From the NCBI GenBank assembly GCA_944372335.1, contig CALVYQ010000002.1, positions 65,159 through 129,158 of the forward strand: a stretch of 64,000 nt of DNA, written 5' to 3'. Source of the stretch: an uncultured Clostridia bacterium (GTDB taxonomy: Bacteria > Bacillota > Clostridia > Christensenellales > UBA1242). Each line of letters begins with the position of its first letter. Within the stretch, counting starts at the first letter, position 1. The translations under genes were made by a program, and so were the position numbers. Below the pieces are notes generated by a model, which was given only the letters and a program-made list of their open reading frames with translations, was not told the DNA's origin and searched no databases. Below, one piece after another: positions 33,401 to 48,400 of this stretch.

Positions 33401-36400
33401 TGGGATTTTGAAGGCTTCTTTGATGAGGTAACGGGCGGAAATCAATATTACAACGCAGACGGAACAAGCACTGATAGAACTTGGACAACCGATGGCGGTG
33501 ACACACTCTACGCTCATTGGACAATTCACCAATATCAAATCATCTATACCTACAACAATGGCACAACCACAATCGAGCTTGGTAGGCCGTTTGACTACAA
33601 CGTTAACACTGATATTGTTTTAGGACAAAATATTTCTCTTACAGGCCATGAAATCTCTGGTTGGACTGTTCTATCCTCAGTTGGATCGTGGATGGCAAAC
33701 ACTAACTTTGATAATGGTGCTGAGCTATCTGGTCAATGGGGGACGGTGACTCTCCGTGCTCAGGCTTTGCCAATCCTATATCAAATTCATTTGAACGAAA
33801 ATTCTCCTGTACCTGCAACAGTGGAAAATGCTGGTATTGGTGATGTTGTTTTGAGTGACGATGCTGATATCTATGTTGTCTATGGTACAAGAACACTCTA
33901 CGATAACAGAACAAGCAACACTGCAGGCTCTGGCTCTGGTGCAGTAACTGCAAGCTTAAATGGCTATACCTTCCTTGGTTGGTCAACAGATTCTGAAGCG
34001 GACAGCGAAAGCGAATGCCAGATTGACGCAAACGGAAACTTGAAAAACACTTGGACGTCAACCACGGCAGTGACTCAATTCTATGCAATTTGGGAACAAG
34101 ATGAAGACGGCAATGTCATCACTTACAACTTTGCAGGTGGAAGTTACAACGGTTCGACAAATAATATTCCTTATAAATACAAAGTAAATGCTGAGTTTAA
34201 GCTTTTGGATGGCGATGTTGTGACAAGAGCGGGTTACACGCTCACAGGCTTTGAAGCTTCCAACAGCACGGGAAGCAACTGGGGAACATCAACCTACACT
34301 CCTGGACAAGAGATTTCAGCGTTCTCAAAATATGGTTCTGTGACACTCACTGCGGTTTGGAAAGCCAATGAATATGAGGTGACCTTAAACGCAAACGGTG
34401 GTGTGCTTGGTACGACAACAACTGTGACGGCTACCTATGACGCTTCTATGCCAGCTATCGCAAGAGAAAACTTGCCGACCTACTCTGGCTATACCTTTGC
34501 AGGCTTCTTTGATGATCCAACAAACGGCACAAGATACTATAACGCTGACGGAACAAGTGCAAGAACTTGGAATAAAGCAGAAGAGGGTGTCGTTCTCTAT
34601 GCTCACTGGACGGCAAACGCAACAACAGTCACCTACAATCCAAACGGCGGAACAATGAGCGGATTAAACTACGCAACTCGCCTTGAAGATTGGTCAACAA
34701 CAAAGAACGGTGTGACAATTAATTATAATGCTGAGACAAATGTGTTTACTTTCAATGGAACAACAACTAACAACTATGGTTTGGGTGATTTATTTAACAC
34801 GTATGATTCTGATGTAAATTTTGCAGTAGGAACATATACTTTTGGTTATGATGTGTTGTCAGGAGATTTATCATTTCAGCAAGTTGGTACAGATGCTCCA
34901 TATTTTTCTATAAGTTTCTTAGCGGAAGATGGTAGTGGGTTTAGTGCAGGTATTTGGCCTAGATTAAATAACGGATTAAATCGCAGTATTAGTGCTACGG
35001 TGAATTTTACAGAAGAGATGCATGGGCAAGTTTATAGAATGCATTCAGGTTTTGCAAGTGCAGGAGCGACTATTACTTTCAACAACCTACAAATTCGCTT
35101 CTTTGCTTACTACAACTCATCTATGTCAAGTCAAGTAATTACTCACGATGAGAACACATATATACCAATCGCAGAGCGTGAAGGCTATATGTTCACAGGC
35201 TGGAATACAGAACAAAACGGCAGTGGAATAACATATAGTGCTGGAAATATCGGCGAACTTACTGGCGGAGAAACCACGCTCTACGCTCAATGGGAAGCTA
35301 AGCGTATTCCTGTCACACTCAATCTTAACAAAGGTTCTGCTTCCACAGATCCAAGCTATGATTATACAACTGTATATATCGAATATGACTCTCAAAATGT
35401 CTATGACTCTTGGGTAGGCGGAAATCAGCTTAAAGTTAGCGACTTTATTCCAACAAAGGCTGGTTATACATTTACTGGTTGGAGCTATAACGGTGACTTC
35501 TACACCAATGGCAACGGTGTATTTACCAAAGATTGGGATATTGTTGAAAATGTTAGAAGTTGGAGCAATATAGTTTATCCTACTCTTACTGCAAATTGGA
35601 CGGCTAAGCGTATAGAGGTTATACAAGATGCTGGCGAGGGCGAATACTCTGACACTTCTAAGACAAAGACGGTATATATTCAATTTGATAGCAATCTTAT
35701 CTACTCAGCTTCCACAGGAACAACAACAGCAAGCTTAGAAGTTCCAACTAGAAATCTCTATGATTTTGACGGCTATTATTACGATAACGAAAATAATATT
35801 GTTGTAAATTACACCAACGGACAATTGGTGTTCAGTTCATGGACAATCTATGATGAGGCAGACGATGACAATCCGATAACCATCCATGCTAAATGGAGTG
35901 TGCATGCTTATCAAATCGGCTTTGCTTCTAACGGTGGTAGATTTACAACAGGGGATGCTGACTTAAACGAAATGCCAATGTCAGCAGGCACAAACTTTAC
36001 ACTACACAATGCTTCTAACCTTGTGAGAGAAGGCTATTCTTTCCAAGGTTGGGCGCTTGAAGCTAATGAAACAAATCCTGACAATATCTATGCTGCAGGT
36101 ATGGTGGTAACCGCTGACGAAGCAGAAACAAGCCTATTTTCTCAGATTGCAAGTCATGGTAGAATGTATGCAATCTGGAAGGCTGATCCTTACACTGTAA
36201 CATATTCAGCAGGAGAGTTTGCTGACGAGGTAACTCTTCCTACTCAAACATCCTTTGAATACAATTTTGAATCAACAACTGTTTTAAGTGCTAATGTTTC
36301 GCGCGAAGGCTATACCTTTGCAGGCTGGAAGCCAACCGAAGACGTGGGACTACTTTCAACCGGCGAATATTCTTGGGATATGGACACGGTATATCAAGCA

Positions 36401-39400
36401 AACACAAGCGTTCAAGGCAAATATGGCCATGTAACTCTTGTAGCACAATGGACAAATAATACTTACACCGTTACTTTCGACGGAAACCATGCAACAAGCG
36501 GAGAAATGGATCCACAAGCATTTACCTATGATGTTACACAAGCACTTTCATTAAATACTTTTAAACGAAACGGCTACACCTTCCTTGGCTGGTCAAGAGA
36601 AAGTGGTGCCAGCACTCCTACATACACTGACGGACAAGAAGTTGAAAATCTATCAAGCTCAGTGAATGGCAGTGTAACCCTATATGCTGTTTGGAAGGCT
36701 AATGTATATGCCGTAACTCTTGACACAAACTATTCGTCACTCATTAATAATGGTGGCAGTCCAACATTATCTACACCTACAACAGTTTATGTGGTGTATG
36801 ATTCAAATGTTATCTACTCATCGAGAACAGGCTCAACGCAAAGCGATTACGCAGTATCCGACGTGGTAACTCCTGTGGTATCTAATCTTACAGGCTACAC
36901 CTTTAGAGGCTGGGCTCTTGATGGGCAATTAATCACGAATAACCTCGGAAGTCTAACCGCAGTATGGAATAGATATGACGCTTCGTCATATACTTTGACT
37001 GCGCAATATGACCCGATTGAATATAATTTAACAATCAACTTTGCCGATTTTGCAGGCATCACTGCTCTTGGCGCAATGAACTCAACAAGCTTGACAGTGA
37101 CAAGAAGTGATGATGAGGCTTACTCACAAACTCTAACCTATGGCAACAGCGTTGTTATAACAAAAGACTTTGATGATGAAGCTGTTGAAATCACTTTGAC
37201 TAGAACAGGCACAGAAAACTATTATCTTGCTCTTGGCAGTGTTCCAACCTCTGGGGCAAGCAGAAACAGCATAACCATCAATTGGACACCAAACATTAAC
37301 GATAGCGAAAATGTTGTGGTCAGAGAAATATATGATATCACTCTCAGCGTAAACGGCTCGACAAGTGTTGAAGAGAAAATTCATGACCAAAACGAAGTCT
37401 TTGAGGTAACTCCTCCAACTGGTTACGATTTCACAGGTTGGGTAATCTCTGAGACAGGCCCTGACACAGACGGAGATGTTCTTGCAGAGGGCGAGCCATT
37501 CACTTTGAACTGTGACGCAACTTTGACCGCTCAATTCGTTCCTATCGAATATGATATCACATATACCTTTGATGAAAGCATCTACACTGAGGTGCAATAT
37601 AACGGCGAAACCCTCGCTCAAAGCTCAGTGACAATCGAGGGTGCTTACACAATTGAAGACGATTTGGCTCTTCTTGGAAACGAAACTTTCACACGCTATG
37701 GCTACACAATCACAGAGTGGGATTTTGTCAGCGGAACAAATCAAAGCTACGGCTGGCAATCAACTGAGTTCGTGCTTTCAGAAGAAAGCTTCGGCACAGG
37801 CTTCTTTGGTGATGTTGTCTTAAAGGCAGTGTTTAACACCGTTTCTTATACAATAACCTATCAGGCAAATGGCGGAAACTTTACAGGCGATAGCTCTGAT
37901 AATTATACCATTGAAAGTGGAGCGACTCTCTTTGGTGATGCTGATATTGTAAGAGAAGGGCACACACTTGTTGGCTGGAATTATCAGTCTGACGGAAGTG
38001 ATACAGAAAACAATTGGAGCGTAAATAACGGCACAACTGTTGACTATCAAAAGGGTGCAACAGTGACCGGCAGATACGGCAATGTTACTCTCGTTGCTGA
38101 GTGGAGTGCAAACACCTACACTATCACCTACGATGCAAATCAAGGTAGATTTAACACCGAAAACGATTCAACTCAAGAATATACCTATCCAAATACCATC
38201 ACCTTAAGAAATGGCACAAACGTCATTCGTGATGGCTATGCTCTTGTTGGCTACACAATTTTGAACGATGAGGGCAATTGGGAAGAAAACTATCCTGACG
38301 GCATCAGCTTTGCTCAAGATGCAAGCTTCACAACAATAGCAAATCTCTATGGAGATGTCACTCTTAGAGCGGTATGGCAACCATTAAAGACTAACTATGA
38401 TGTTATCGTCTATATCCAAACAGCAGAGGGCGACAGCTATACAGAGCTTGGCAGATACTCTGACGGACAGACTTACAATGCTGGCGAAACTGTAAATATT
38501 GAAGCTGTCAAGAATGCAATTGCTGGTGGTAGAGTAAATGTAAACGGCTTTGAATATCGCACAGAAAATGGCTACACCACAAACTATGATAACGCTTTGA
38601 CTGTTGTTGGTGACGGCTCACTTGATATATCGATTTACTATAACTATGTTGTCTATACGGCAACTATAAACGCAGGCGAAGGTGGCTCTTTCGCAAATGG
38701 CGGAGCTAACACCGCAACCATGTATTACAATGTTTACGGACGAGTTGAATATGCAAATCAAGTTGTGACAAATCAGTATGAGGGCTTCACTCTTCCAACT
38801 ACAAGCGAAATTGTAAGAACCGGACACACTTTAACCGGCTTCACTCCATCAACCACAGAGGATATAACCGGAAGCTCCAAGTGGTTCGCTTCAAGCACAC
38901 AATTAAATCCTGGCACAGTGATCTCCTCCGATGCTGACCTTGCTGATAACAGTGGCAGATTGTTCGGCAATATCACCTTAACTGCTAATTGGCAAGTTAA
39001 CACCTACACAATTCAATATAACCAAAACTATGGCACAGGTAACGCTGGTGTCAAAGGCCTTAACTATGCTATCCGTGCAGAAGATTGGAACACCACTCAA
39101 AACGGCGTGACCATTAACTATGATGCCGACACAAATGTCTTCACTTTGGACGGAGAATCAGGAGCAGATGGCTTAACTCTTTTAACCTATGATGGAACAT
39201 TCTCAGCAGGAACTTATGTCGTTGGTTATTATGTTTCTAGCGGTTCATTTATAGCTGAATCAAACACTAACCTCTATTTCAGATTTAGATTTGATAGTGG
39301 TGAAACTAGCAATGTAACAGGAAACACAAGCTATGGTTCTACAACTATAACCTTAGATAAAGAAAGAACTACTACATTTAGAGTAAATATTTCAACAATG

Positions 39401-42400
39401 GTGTACAATTTCTTTAATCTTAAAATTTCCTTCTTTGCTTATAGACAAGATGAAGTTGTTTTGGAGCAACAGGTAACCTATGGGCTGGCACAACCTCTTC
39501 CTTATGCTGAAAGAACAGGCTATCACTTTGTCGGCTGGAATACCGAGCGTGACGGAAGTGGTACATACTATAGTTATGAAAATATCGACACTATAACAAG
39601 CAATGATATTCTCTATGCTCAATGGGAAGTTAATAACTATGTTGTCAATTTTGATGCAGATAATATCATTTATTATCCATATCATCTACAAACTCTTAAT
39701 ACCACCGATGGCGATATAGAAATAAGCTTAGTTGGTAATGAGATGGTTACTTCCTATACCTTTACTGAGGTTGGAACTGGACTTAATTTGAGAGGTCCTG
39801 CACTTGAAGAAGGTGAAGAATATGTTTGGTCAGTGGATTTTAGGTCAACTCACGCACATAATCTATACGCAATAGGTCATGAGCAGGGTGGAAACATCTC
39901 CTACAAAATCACAGAGACAAATGAATGGGTGACCGTTACAAATAAATTTACTGCTAACGATGGATCGGTCGGCTTCACATTCTACTCCAACTCTTGGACT
40001 GTCGGTGAAGTGTTCGAGTTTAAGAATGTTTCTGTTCAAAAGGTAAGTGATATCGAAGCTGATCATGCTATCGGAAATAGAACGGTGAGATACAACGAAC
40101 TCTATGGCACTCTTCCAACTCCAACAAAGACAGGTTACACTTTCAACGGTTGGTATTTGAATGGTGAACGCATAACCTCGACTTCCACCGTGACAACAGC
40201 TTCTAACCACACCTTAACGTCGCAGTGGACGGCAAACACCTACTATGTTCGCTTCAATCCAAACGGTGCAACAAGCGGAACAATGGCAAATCAACAATTT
40301 ACCTATGATGCAGAGCCTACTGCACTTAGCTTAAATACCTATAAACGCCCTGGCTACATCTTCCGTGGCTGGGCGACAGCGGAAACTTTGAACGCTGAAA
40401 CTTATGAAGAGAGAGTGGAATATCCGGACGAAGCAGAAGTTCAAAACTTAACTGCAGTTCCTAACGGAATAGTTGACCTTTACGCTGTTTGGGAGCCAAG
40501 AACGGTTACTGTAACTTTTGACCTTAACGATGTAACAAACAGCAACGGCTCAACAGAAGCTACCTTCACTATTGACGCTCTCAACTCAAACGGCGGAGAG
40601 ATGTTCGTTAAATTCTCAGAGAAATTCTCCGAGCTATATATCACTGATGAAAACTCTATCATCGGTATGCCTGAGGCTAGACGTGACGGCTACGAATTTA
40701 TAGGCTGGTTCACAGATAGAACTGCAGGCTCAGAAGTGACAGAAAGCACAGTGGCAGAGAGCATTGTTAACCCTGACACACTTGCTATCACTCTCTACGC
40801 TCGCTGGACAGCAAATCAATACACCGTGACCTATAACGGCAACGGCGGAACGGTGAATGGTGACGGCTCAACCGAAACTATTTCTGGAGCAGGAGCTACC
40901 TTTGATGCAAATTACACTTATCGTCCAAATGATGGAACGAATGAAACTAACTTTGTTAGAACCGGCTATACCTTTGCAGGTTGGTCACTCACACAAAACG
41001 GAGCAATAGCATACACCGCTGAACAACTTGGAACAGAGGGCTATGAAACTCCATTTATCCACACCTCTAACATCACGCTCTATGCGGTATGGACAGAACA
41101 CACATACACACTTACATTTAACTCGAATGATGAAAATTATTCGGGAAGCATTTCTACTGTCAAGAGTGGACTTAGCGAAAGCGTGGTGCTTAGATACACA
41201 CAAAACTACGAACTTGTTGAAATCTTCGATAAAGAAGGCTATGAATTTGTTGGCTGGGCAACTGACCCTGACACCACAGAAGATGACTTTGACAGCGACG
41301 CTCCGGGAATCTCTGACGGTATGGTTACTGTCGGAGAAACAGTTTCAAGATTGACTCCAAATGCGAATGGAACTTATGACCTCTATGCGGTATGGCGTAG
41401 CGAACCTGTTTCCTACACTGTCAACTATATGTATCAGACAGTGGCAGCAGCAAGGGCAGGAACAACAAACCTCTCAACTGACTTTACAAGATTTAGCTAC
41501 ACAACCACAGATGAATATGCGGGAACAGAAATCGTGGTATCCACTCTTGCAAACGCATTTATCTCGGATAATGCTGAACTTAAGGCAACTTTCTTACAAT
41601 CAACTTCAACTTCAAATATTGATGAAGACTATGTTGTTGCCGGTGACGAAAGCTTGGTTATTAACATCTACTTCACACGTGGAACTTACAATGTGACCAT
41701 CGTGAAAGAGGCAGGTATTGACACTGTAACCGTGCGTGGAAATAACAACACCGTGATAAGCGGAAATGGCACCTATGCTGTATATTATGAGGAGAGCATC
41801 ACTCTCTCTGCAACCACACTTCCGGGCTATATCAATCCTGTATTCACAGGAACAAGCGGAACAATCACATCTCCTGTTCAAATTTTAGCGGACAGCACCT
41901 TTACAGCAAGTGCAACAGCAGATATAGTTAACTTCACTGTGGAAATCTATCAGGCTGATTTAGACGGAAGCTATGAAGATACAACCGAAAACACAAGAAC
42001 ACTATCTGGCACAACTGACACTGATGTAAGTTTGACAGCAGTAAGTTATGGCGTCAATGTCAACACCACAAACTTTGAATTTGACGGCTTTAGATATGAC
42101 GCAAGCACAACACAGAGCGCAAACGCTGACCTTAACGTCAACGGCGACGAAAGCACAGTTATCAAAATTTACTTTGCAAGAAGAACATTCGACTTTGTCA
42201 TCGCTGATTACAAAAATGTTGGCATAGAAAGCGTAACCATTGATTGCGACTATGCAACAAATGGACATGAAAGTGAAAGTGATGTGGGTGATTATGTAAA
42301 CTACACTTGGAGAATTGTCTATGGTGCAAGCATAAATGTTACCCTTGTTGAGGAAACAGGTTATGAATTTACTCGTTGGACAACTAGTGCAGAAATTGAG

Positions 42401-45400
42401 AACTTTAATACTAAAACAGCAAATCAAACAAATCTCATAATGCCTGCATACCATGTCTCCATTCACCCATTCCTTGATCTTGAAACTTACACCTTAACAA
42501 TCAATCCTAATGGTGGAACATATATTGATTCTTCTGAGAACATAACAATAACTCAAGACTACCTTACAACCTACACACTTCAAACTCCAACTCGCCGTGG
42601 CTATACCTTTGACCATTGGACTTTAAGTGGCACAGGCACCGGCTCACTTGATGGCAATATCTTCACCTTTGGCGTTGGTGACAACACTGTGACAGCCGAG
42701 TGGACGGAGAATACATACACTGTAACATTTAGTGATGTTTTCAATTCTTTTGAGGTTGTGATTGCAGGATATGACGGCACTGTTAAATCAAGAGAAACAA
42801 TCACATCAACCGACAATGTTATAACTCTCAACTTTACAGATATCTTAATTACAACAGATACAGGAGTTTCTTCAAATCCTGAAGGAGCAACCTTTACTGA
42901 AATTAAAGGAACAAATCCAACTAGAAAGGGATATGTATTTGGTAGAAATGATTCAAATATTGATACAACTACAGGCGTTCATTATACATTAAAATATGAA
43001 GTTTATGGTATTGAAACTGGAGGATATAGGCTGGCTGAAGATAATGGTGAAACAGAATGGTTATATAATTCTTTTACCGGTATGCATACTCGCACATTCG
43101 CTTGGACAATGCTTGTTGATGAAGGTAATGTCACCATAAATATTGACTGGTCACCGGAAGTTTATGAAATCTCATTCAATGGCAATCAGAGTGATGGTTC
43201 AACAGATGTTACTGTTTCAAATAGCACAACTTATATTGAATATAACGGAAATGCTTTCTATACAACAATTACAGATGAAACATATCCTATTACCGAAGTT
43301 ACCGGCAGTGCAATCACTCCAACCGCTTCGAGAGACGGCTATGAGTTTGCTGGTTGGTGGACTTTGGCTGACGGCGGAGTGCAGGTGATTTCAGAGGCTG
43401 GAAGATTGCTTTCAAATGTTTCTGGCCATACTGACGCTGACGGTAGATGGACAAGAACGGACGGCGTGACACTTTATGCTCATTGGACAGCAAATAGATA
43501 TGAAATCGAACTCAATGTCAACACAGGAACGCTTGACGGAGATAGCATTATTGACTCTTCCGTTTGGGCAGAATTTGACTCAACAAATCTTTATGTTGAC
43601 CAAACATCTACAACAACTGTAAATCCTACCGCTTCTAAGGTCGGCTACACCTTCAACGGCTGGAAAACAACTCAAAATGATTTAGGCACACTATTTATAA
43701 GTGCAGAGGGAGAACTTCTTGCTCCATATAGAGCACTTACTGGCGATGAGGTATTTGCATACTTCACAGTCAATGATTACGAAATCACGCTTAACCTAAA
43801 TGCAGGCACTGACTCTTCCGCTGTGCTTGATACTGCCGGCGTACAGCTTACCGATAACAAGGTATATATCACATTCGGCACAAAGAACATCTATAACTCT
43901 ATGGATACTTCTTCAAGAGTTACAGTTGCTCCAAAGGCAACACGCACAGGCTACGACTTCATCGGCTGGGCAACAAGTGCAGACGCAACAGCTCTTAGCG
44001 AATGTGCTATCAACGCTAGTGGACAACTTATCAACAATTCCACATTCAGTGAAGCAGATACTCTATATGCAGTATGGAGAATAGGCACATTTGTTATCAC
44101 CACAGATTTAACTGACGCAAAAATAATAGATTTCAGCATTACAGGTGATGCAACTGTGCAAGAAACTGAAAATACCTATCGTGTAAACTTCGGCACAGAA
44201 GTGAGAATTGCCTTCAATAATATGCCAGGCTACTCCTTCACAGGCTTTGTAACAACTCCAAACGTCTCTATCTCAACAAATGAGGGCGGATATGAGTTCA
44301 CAATGCCAGCATATAGCTTTACACTTAAATTAAATTCAGACAACAACTTAATCTTAGTTAACCTTGACGCTAATGACGACGCTGGTGCAACAAAGGCAGA
44401 TGCTCTTACATATAACCATATATATATTGGCTATGAGTCAAGAGAAATCTACGCTGAGCGTGGCGAAAATCGTTGGGAAAATGTTGGAGGAACAATCGCT
44501 CCAACAGCACGCCGTGACGGTTATAACTTCCTTGGTTGGTCAACAAATGCCAATGCTACAACAGCTGACGAGTGCCTCATTAACGCTAATGGTGCATTAA
44601 ATTCTGACTTTACAAATGCCACAGTTGACGGAGCAATCACACTCCATGCAATCTGGCAGAAGACTGATGTTGCATACTCTGTGGAATACTACCTACAAAA
44701 TGTCAATGATGATCTATACACACAAGATACTTCAAGAACAACATCGGGAACAGGTGCAGTTGATACAAATGTAACTCTCAGCACCTATCAAACAACTATC
44801 AAAGGCTTCACTTTTGGTAGATATGAAACAAACAACACAGATACCTCCTCACTCAATATTCGTGGTGACGGACAACTTGTTGTTAGACTTTACTACACAA
44901 GACTCTCTTACACTTTGACAATCGTTAAGGATAATGGAGAGGCAAATGATACAGTAGATAGACGCTTTGAGGCTACCTATACTTTACCTACGCTCTCTAA
45001 GACAGGTTATACCTTTGACGAATGGACGGTTGAACTTGGCGAAGGTTCAGTAAGTGGAAATACCTTCACATTCGGTGCTACCGATGCCACTGTTAAGGCT
45101 AATTGGACAGCTAATGTCATTAAAGTTAACTTGCTTCCTGGCGAGGGTGACAGTGTAAGCGTAAGCACAATCTATGCAAAATATGATAGCTCAACACTCT
45201 ATTCTGATGAAAGTGGAAATACTCCACTCACCACTATGCCAACGGCTAGCTATGTGGGCTATGACTTTGACGGCTTCTATCTTGATGAAACCCCTGTAAT
45301 CTCAAAAACAGGGCTTGTATCAACTTGGAAATATGCTGACGAAACAACACTGACCGCACACTTCACTCCACATACCTACACAATCACCTATCAAGATAAC

Positions 45401-48400
45401 TATGGAAAACCATCACTCTCAAGTGACGAATACACAATCTTAGACGAGATTGAACTTGCTACTTCTGAGCGTGCTGGCTACACCTTCCTTGGTTGGAGAG
45501 TTTCGGCAGACGCAGGCTCTTGGACAGCAAATGAAGAGTTCCTTGTGGCAGAAGATGAAATGACAGTTTCTGCCGGCAGACACGGAGATGTTACACTAGT
45601 GGCTATGTGGCAAGAAACTCCATACACCATCACCTACAACACTGATGGTGGCGAACCTATCGAGGCTCTTCCTTATGATATCTTAGACACAATCACTCTT
45701 CCTCTTCCAGAGAAAGAAGGCTTCAACTTCCAAGGCTGGCAAGCAACTCTTTCTGGTGAGGGAAATTGGAGCACAACCGTTCCTTATCAAGCAAATGCTG
45801 AGCTTAATAATATGTATGGCAATGTCACCTTGACGGCTCTTTGGTCAGCAAGCACCGACACCGCATACACCATCAACATTTACTTACAAAATATCAACGC
45901 TTCTAACGAACCAAGTTACGGCGAGCCTGAAACTCCTATCGTGAGATACGGCACAACCAACGAGGCAATCACAATCACAGTTTCTGAGGACGGAAACTTT
46001 GTGACTGTAAATGGTATTGACTATAACTACTATAGTCAAGGCTTCCACTTTGACGATAGTAAGGCAAACACAATGAGTGCTACTATCGAAGCCGACGGAA
46101 GCACAGTACTTTACTTCTACTTTGCTAGAAACACTGTAACGCTAACAGTTAATGCTGGAACAGGCGTGACGGGCGTTGTGCCAAATGGAGCAACATCCAC
46201 TGTATTTGGTGCTACACATGCAATTTCCGCTAGCTTAGCAAACGGCTATACCTTCTCTCAATGGACGGTGGCTGGAACAACTCCAAGCAAATTTACATCC
46301 ACAGAAATGAATCAATCTATTGTTATGGCAAATGGCAATGTAACTCTCACTGCTGTTGCCACAACAGAGAACTTCACAATCACCTATGTTGACGGAGAAA
46401 CTGAAGATAAAGTTCCGTATGTTGTAACCGAAGCTATCACTTTGAAAGTGGTTGAGCGTGCAGGTCACACCTTTATGGGTTGGCGTGTTCGTGAAAATGC
46501 CGGTGTCCTTGGAGATAAATATTCTTGGACAGCAGACGAACTTATCACCTCTGCAACCCTTACTGCAGGCAGATTTGGAGATGTTATTCTTGATGCAGAG
46601 TGGCAACCAAACACCGTTGCTGTGACACTATACGCTAATGACGAAATTGGAACGCAGGATAGTGCAACCACACTTCCAAATGGCGGAACAATCTATATCA
46701 CCTATGGCACAACAAATATCTATGCTTCAAGAACAACAGTAGCAGGACATACAACATATCCTTATGAACCTGTTGGAAGCACAATCAATCCAACAATTTC
46801 AAGACGTGGATACAACTTCCTTGGTTGGTCAACAAATAGAAATGCAACTAAGGCTAGCGAATGCTTGATTGATGCAAGTGGTGTATTAAAGGCTAATTGG
46901 ACAACAAGCGAAGTTGACGGTCAGACGCTCTATGCTATCTGGCAAGCAAAGGCTATCACTTTGACGCTTACAGGCGAAAACGCAACTATTGCTGACACGG
47001 AAGTTCATGTTTACTTTGACGGAACTGTCATCTATGCAGATAGAGCTTTATCCACACCTCTTGCAAGCGTGACAGCATCGAAGTATGGCTACAACTTCAC
47101 AGGCTTCACATACAACTCTCAAACGGTTATCACATCTCTTGGTGTAATCAACAATGTTTGGAACTATTCAGACACAGATTGCACATTAACCGCACAGTTT
47201 ACAAGAGAGCAATACACAATAACCTATGAATATATCGACTCTGAGGGTACAACTCAAACCTCAACTCAAAACTACTACACTGATGACAACATCACCTTGA
47301 TGACACCTACTCGCACAGGCTACACATTCACAAATTGGAAGGTTGCTGAAAATGTTGGTGATATGGGTGAAAAATTTGCATGGATAAAAGACGAAAAGAT
47401 TAATTCTGGCTCATTCTCAACAGCAGGAAGATTTGGTGATGTTAGACTTGTTGCAGAATATAACAATAACTCTTACACACTTCGCTATAACTCAAATGTA
47501 ACAGGACTTATCGGCGCTGAAAATGTTTCTGGACAAGTCGCAGATGATACGGCTTATTGGGATACAAAAACCACAATCGCACAATATGACTACACGCTCG
47601 CTGGCTACCATATGATTGGCTGGAGCACAAGAGCAGACGGCGAAGGCACAACCTACACAGCAGGACAGGAAGTTGTGCTTAACCTTACAGCAACCGCTGG
47701 TGGAGAAGCTACACTCTATGCTATGTGGCAGATAGATAGCTTCACTCTCACACTTGAAATCGCTGACGATGCTAATAGTACGGCAGGTGTTGCAAGCGTA
47801 ACTGTAACAGAAACGACCGGCGTAACGGCGAATGATGACGGCACTTACACTGTTGTTTATGGCACACAGGTTACTCTCAATGTGACCTATAACAATGGTT
47901 ATCAATTCCTTAGATGGGAAGGTGGCACAGTCACAGATAGCATTTTCACAATGCCAGCACAAGAAACCACTTTAACAATTGTTGCTGGACCTATCGGCTA
48001 TCAACTTAACTATCAAGGAAATGAGGGAACAATCAATGGTAGTGCGACCTACCCTGTTCCTGTTAAATTTAATGAAAATGTAACACTTTTAACTGATGAA
48101 AAGGTGACTATTTCAAGACCTGGTTACACCTTCACTGGTTGGAACACGCAAGCAGACGGAAAAGGCACTCACTATGACGAAGGAGCAATATATCATTATG
48201 CAACAGTTGGAAGTGTCAGCCTATTTGCTGAATGGCAAGCAAATGAATATACTGTGACCTATTATGCAAACAATGGGGCCGAAACTGAACAAACATATCC
48301 TGACAGCATAAAGGCAGTGTTTGACACAGATTACACAGTTCTTGCTAACAGCGTGACTAACTTCTCAAAAACAGGTTATCACTTTGTTGGTTGGGCAACA

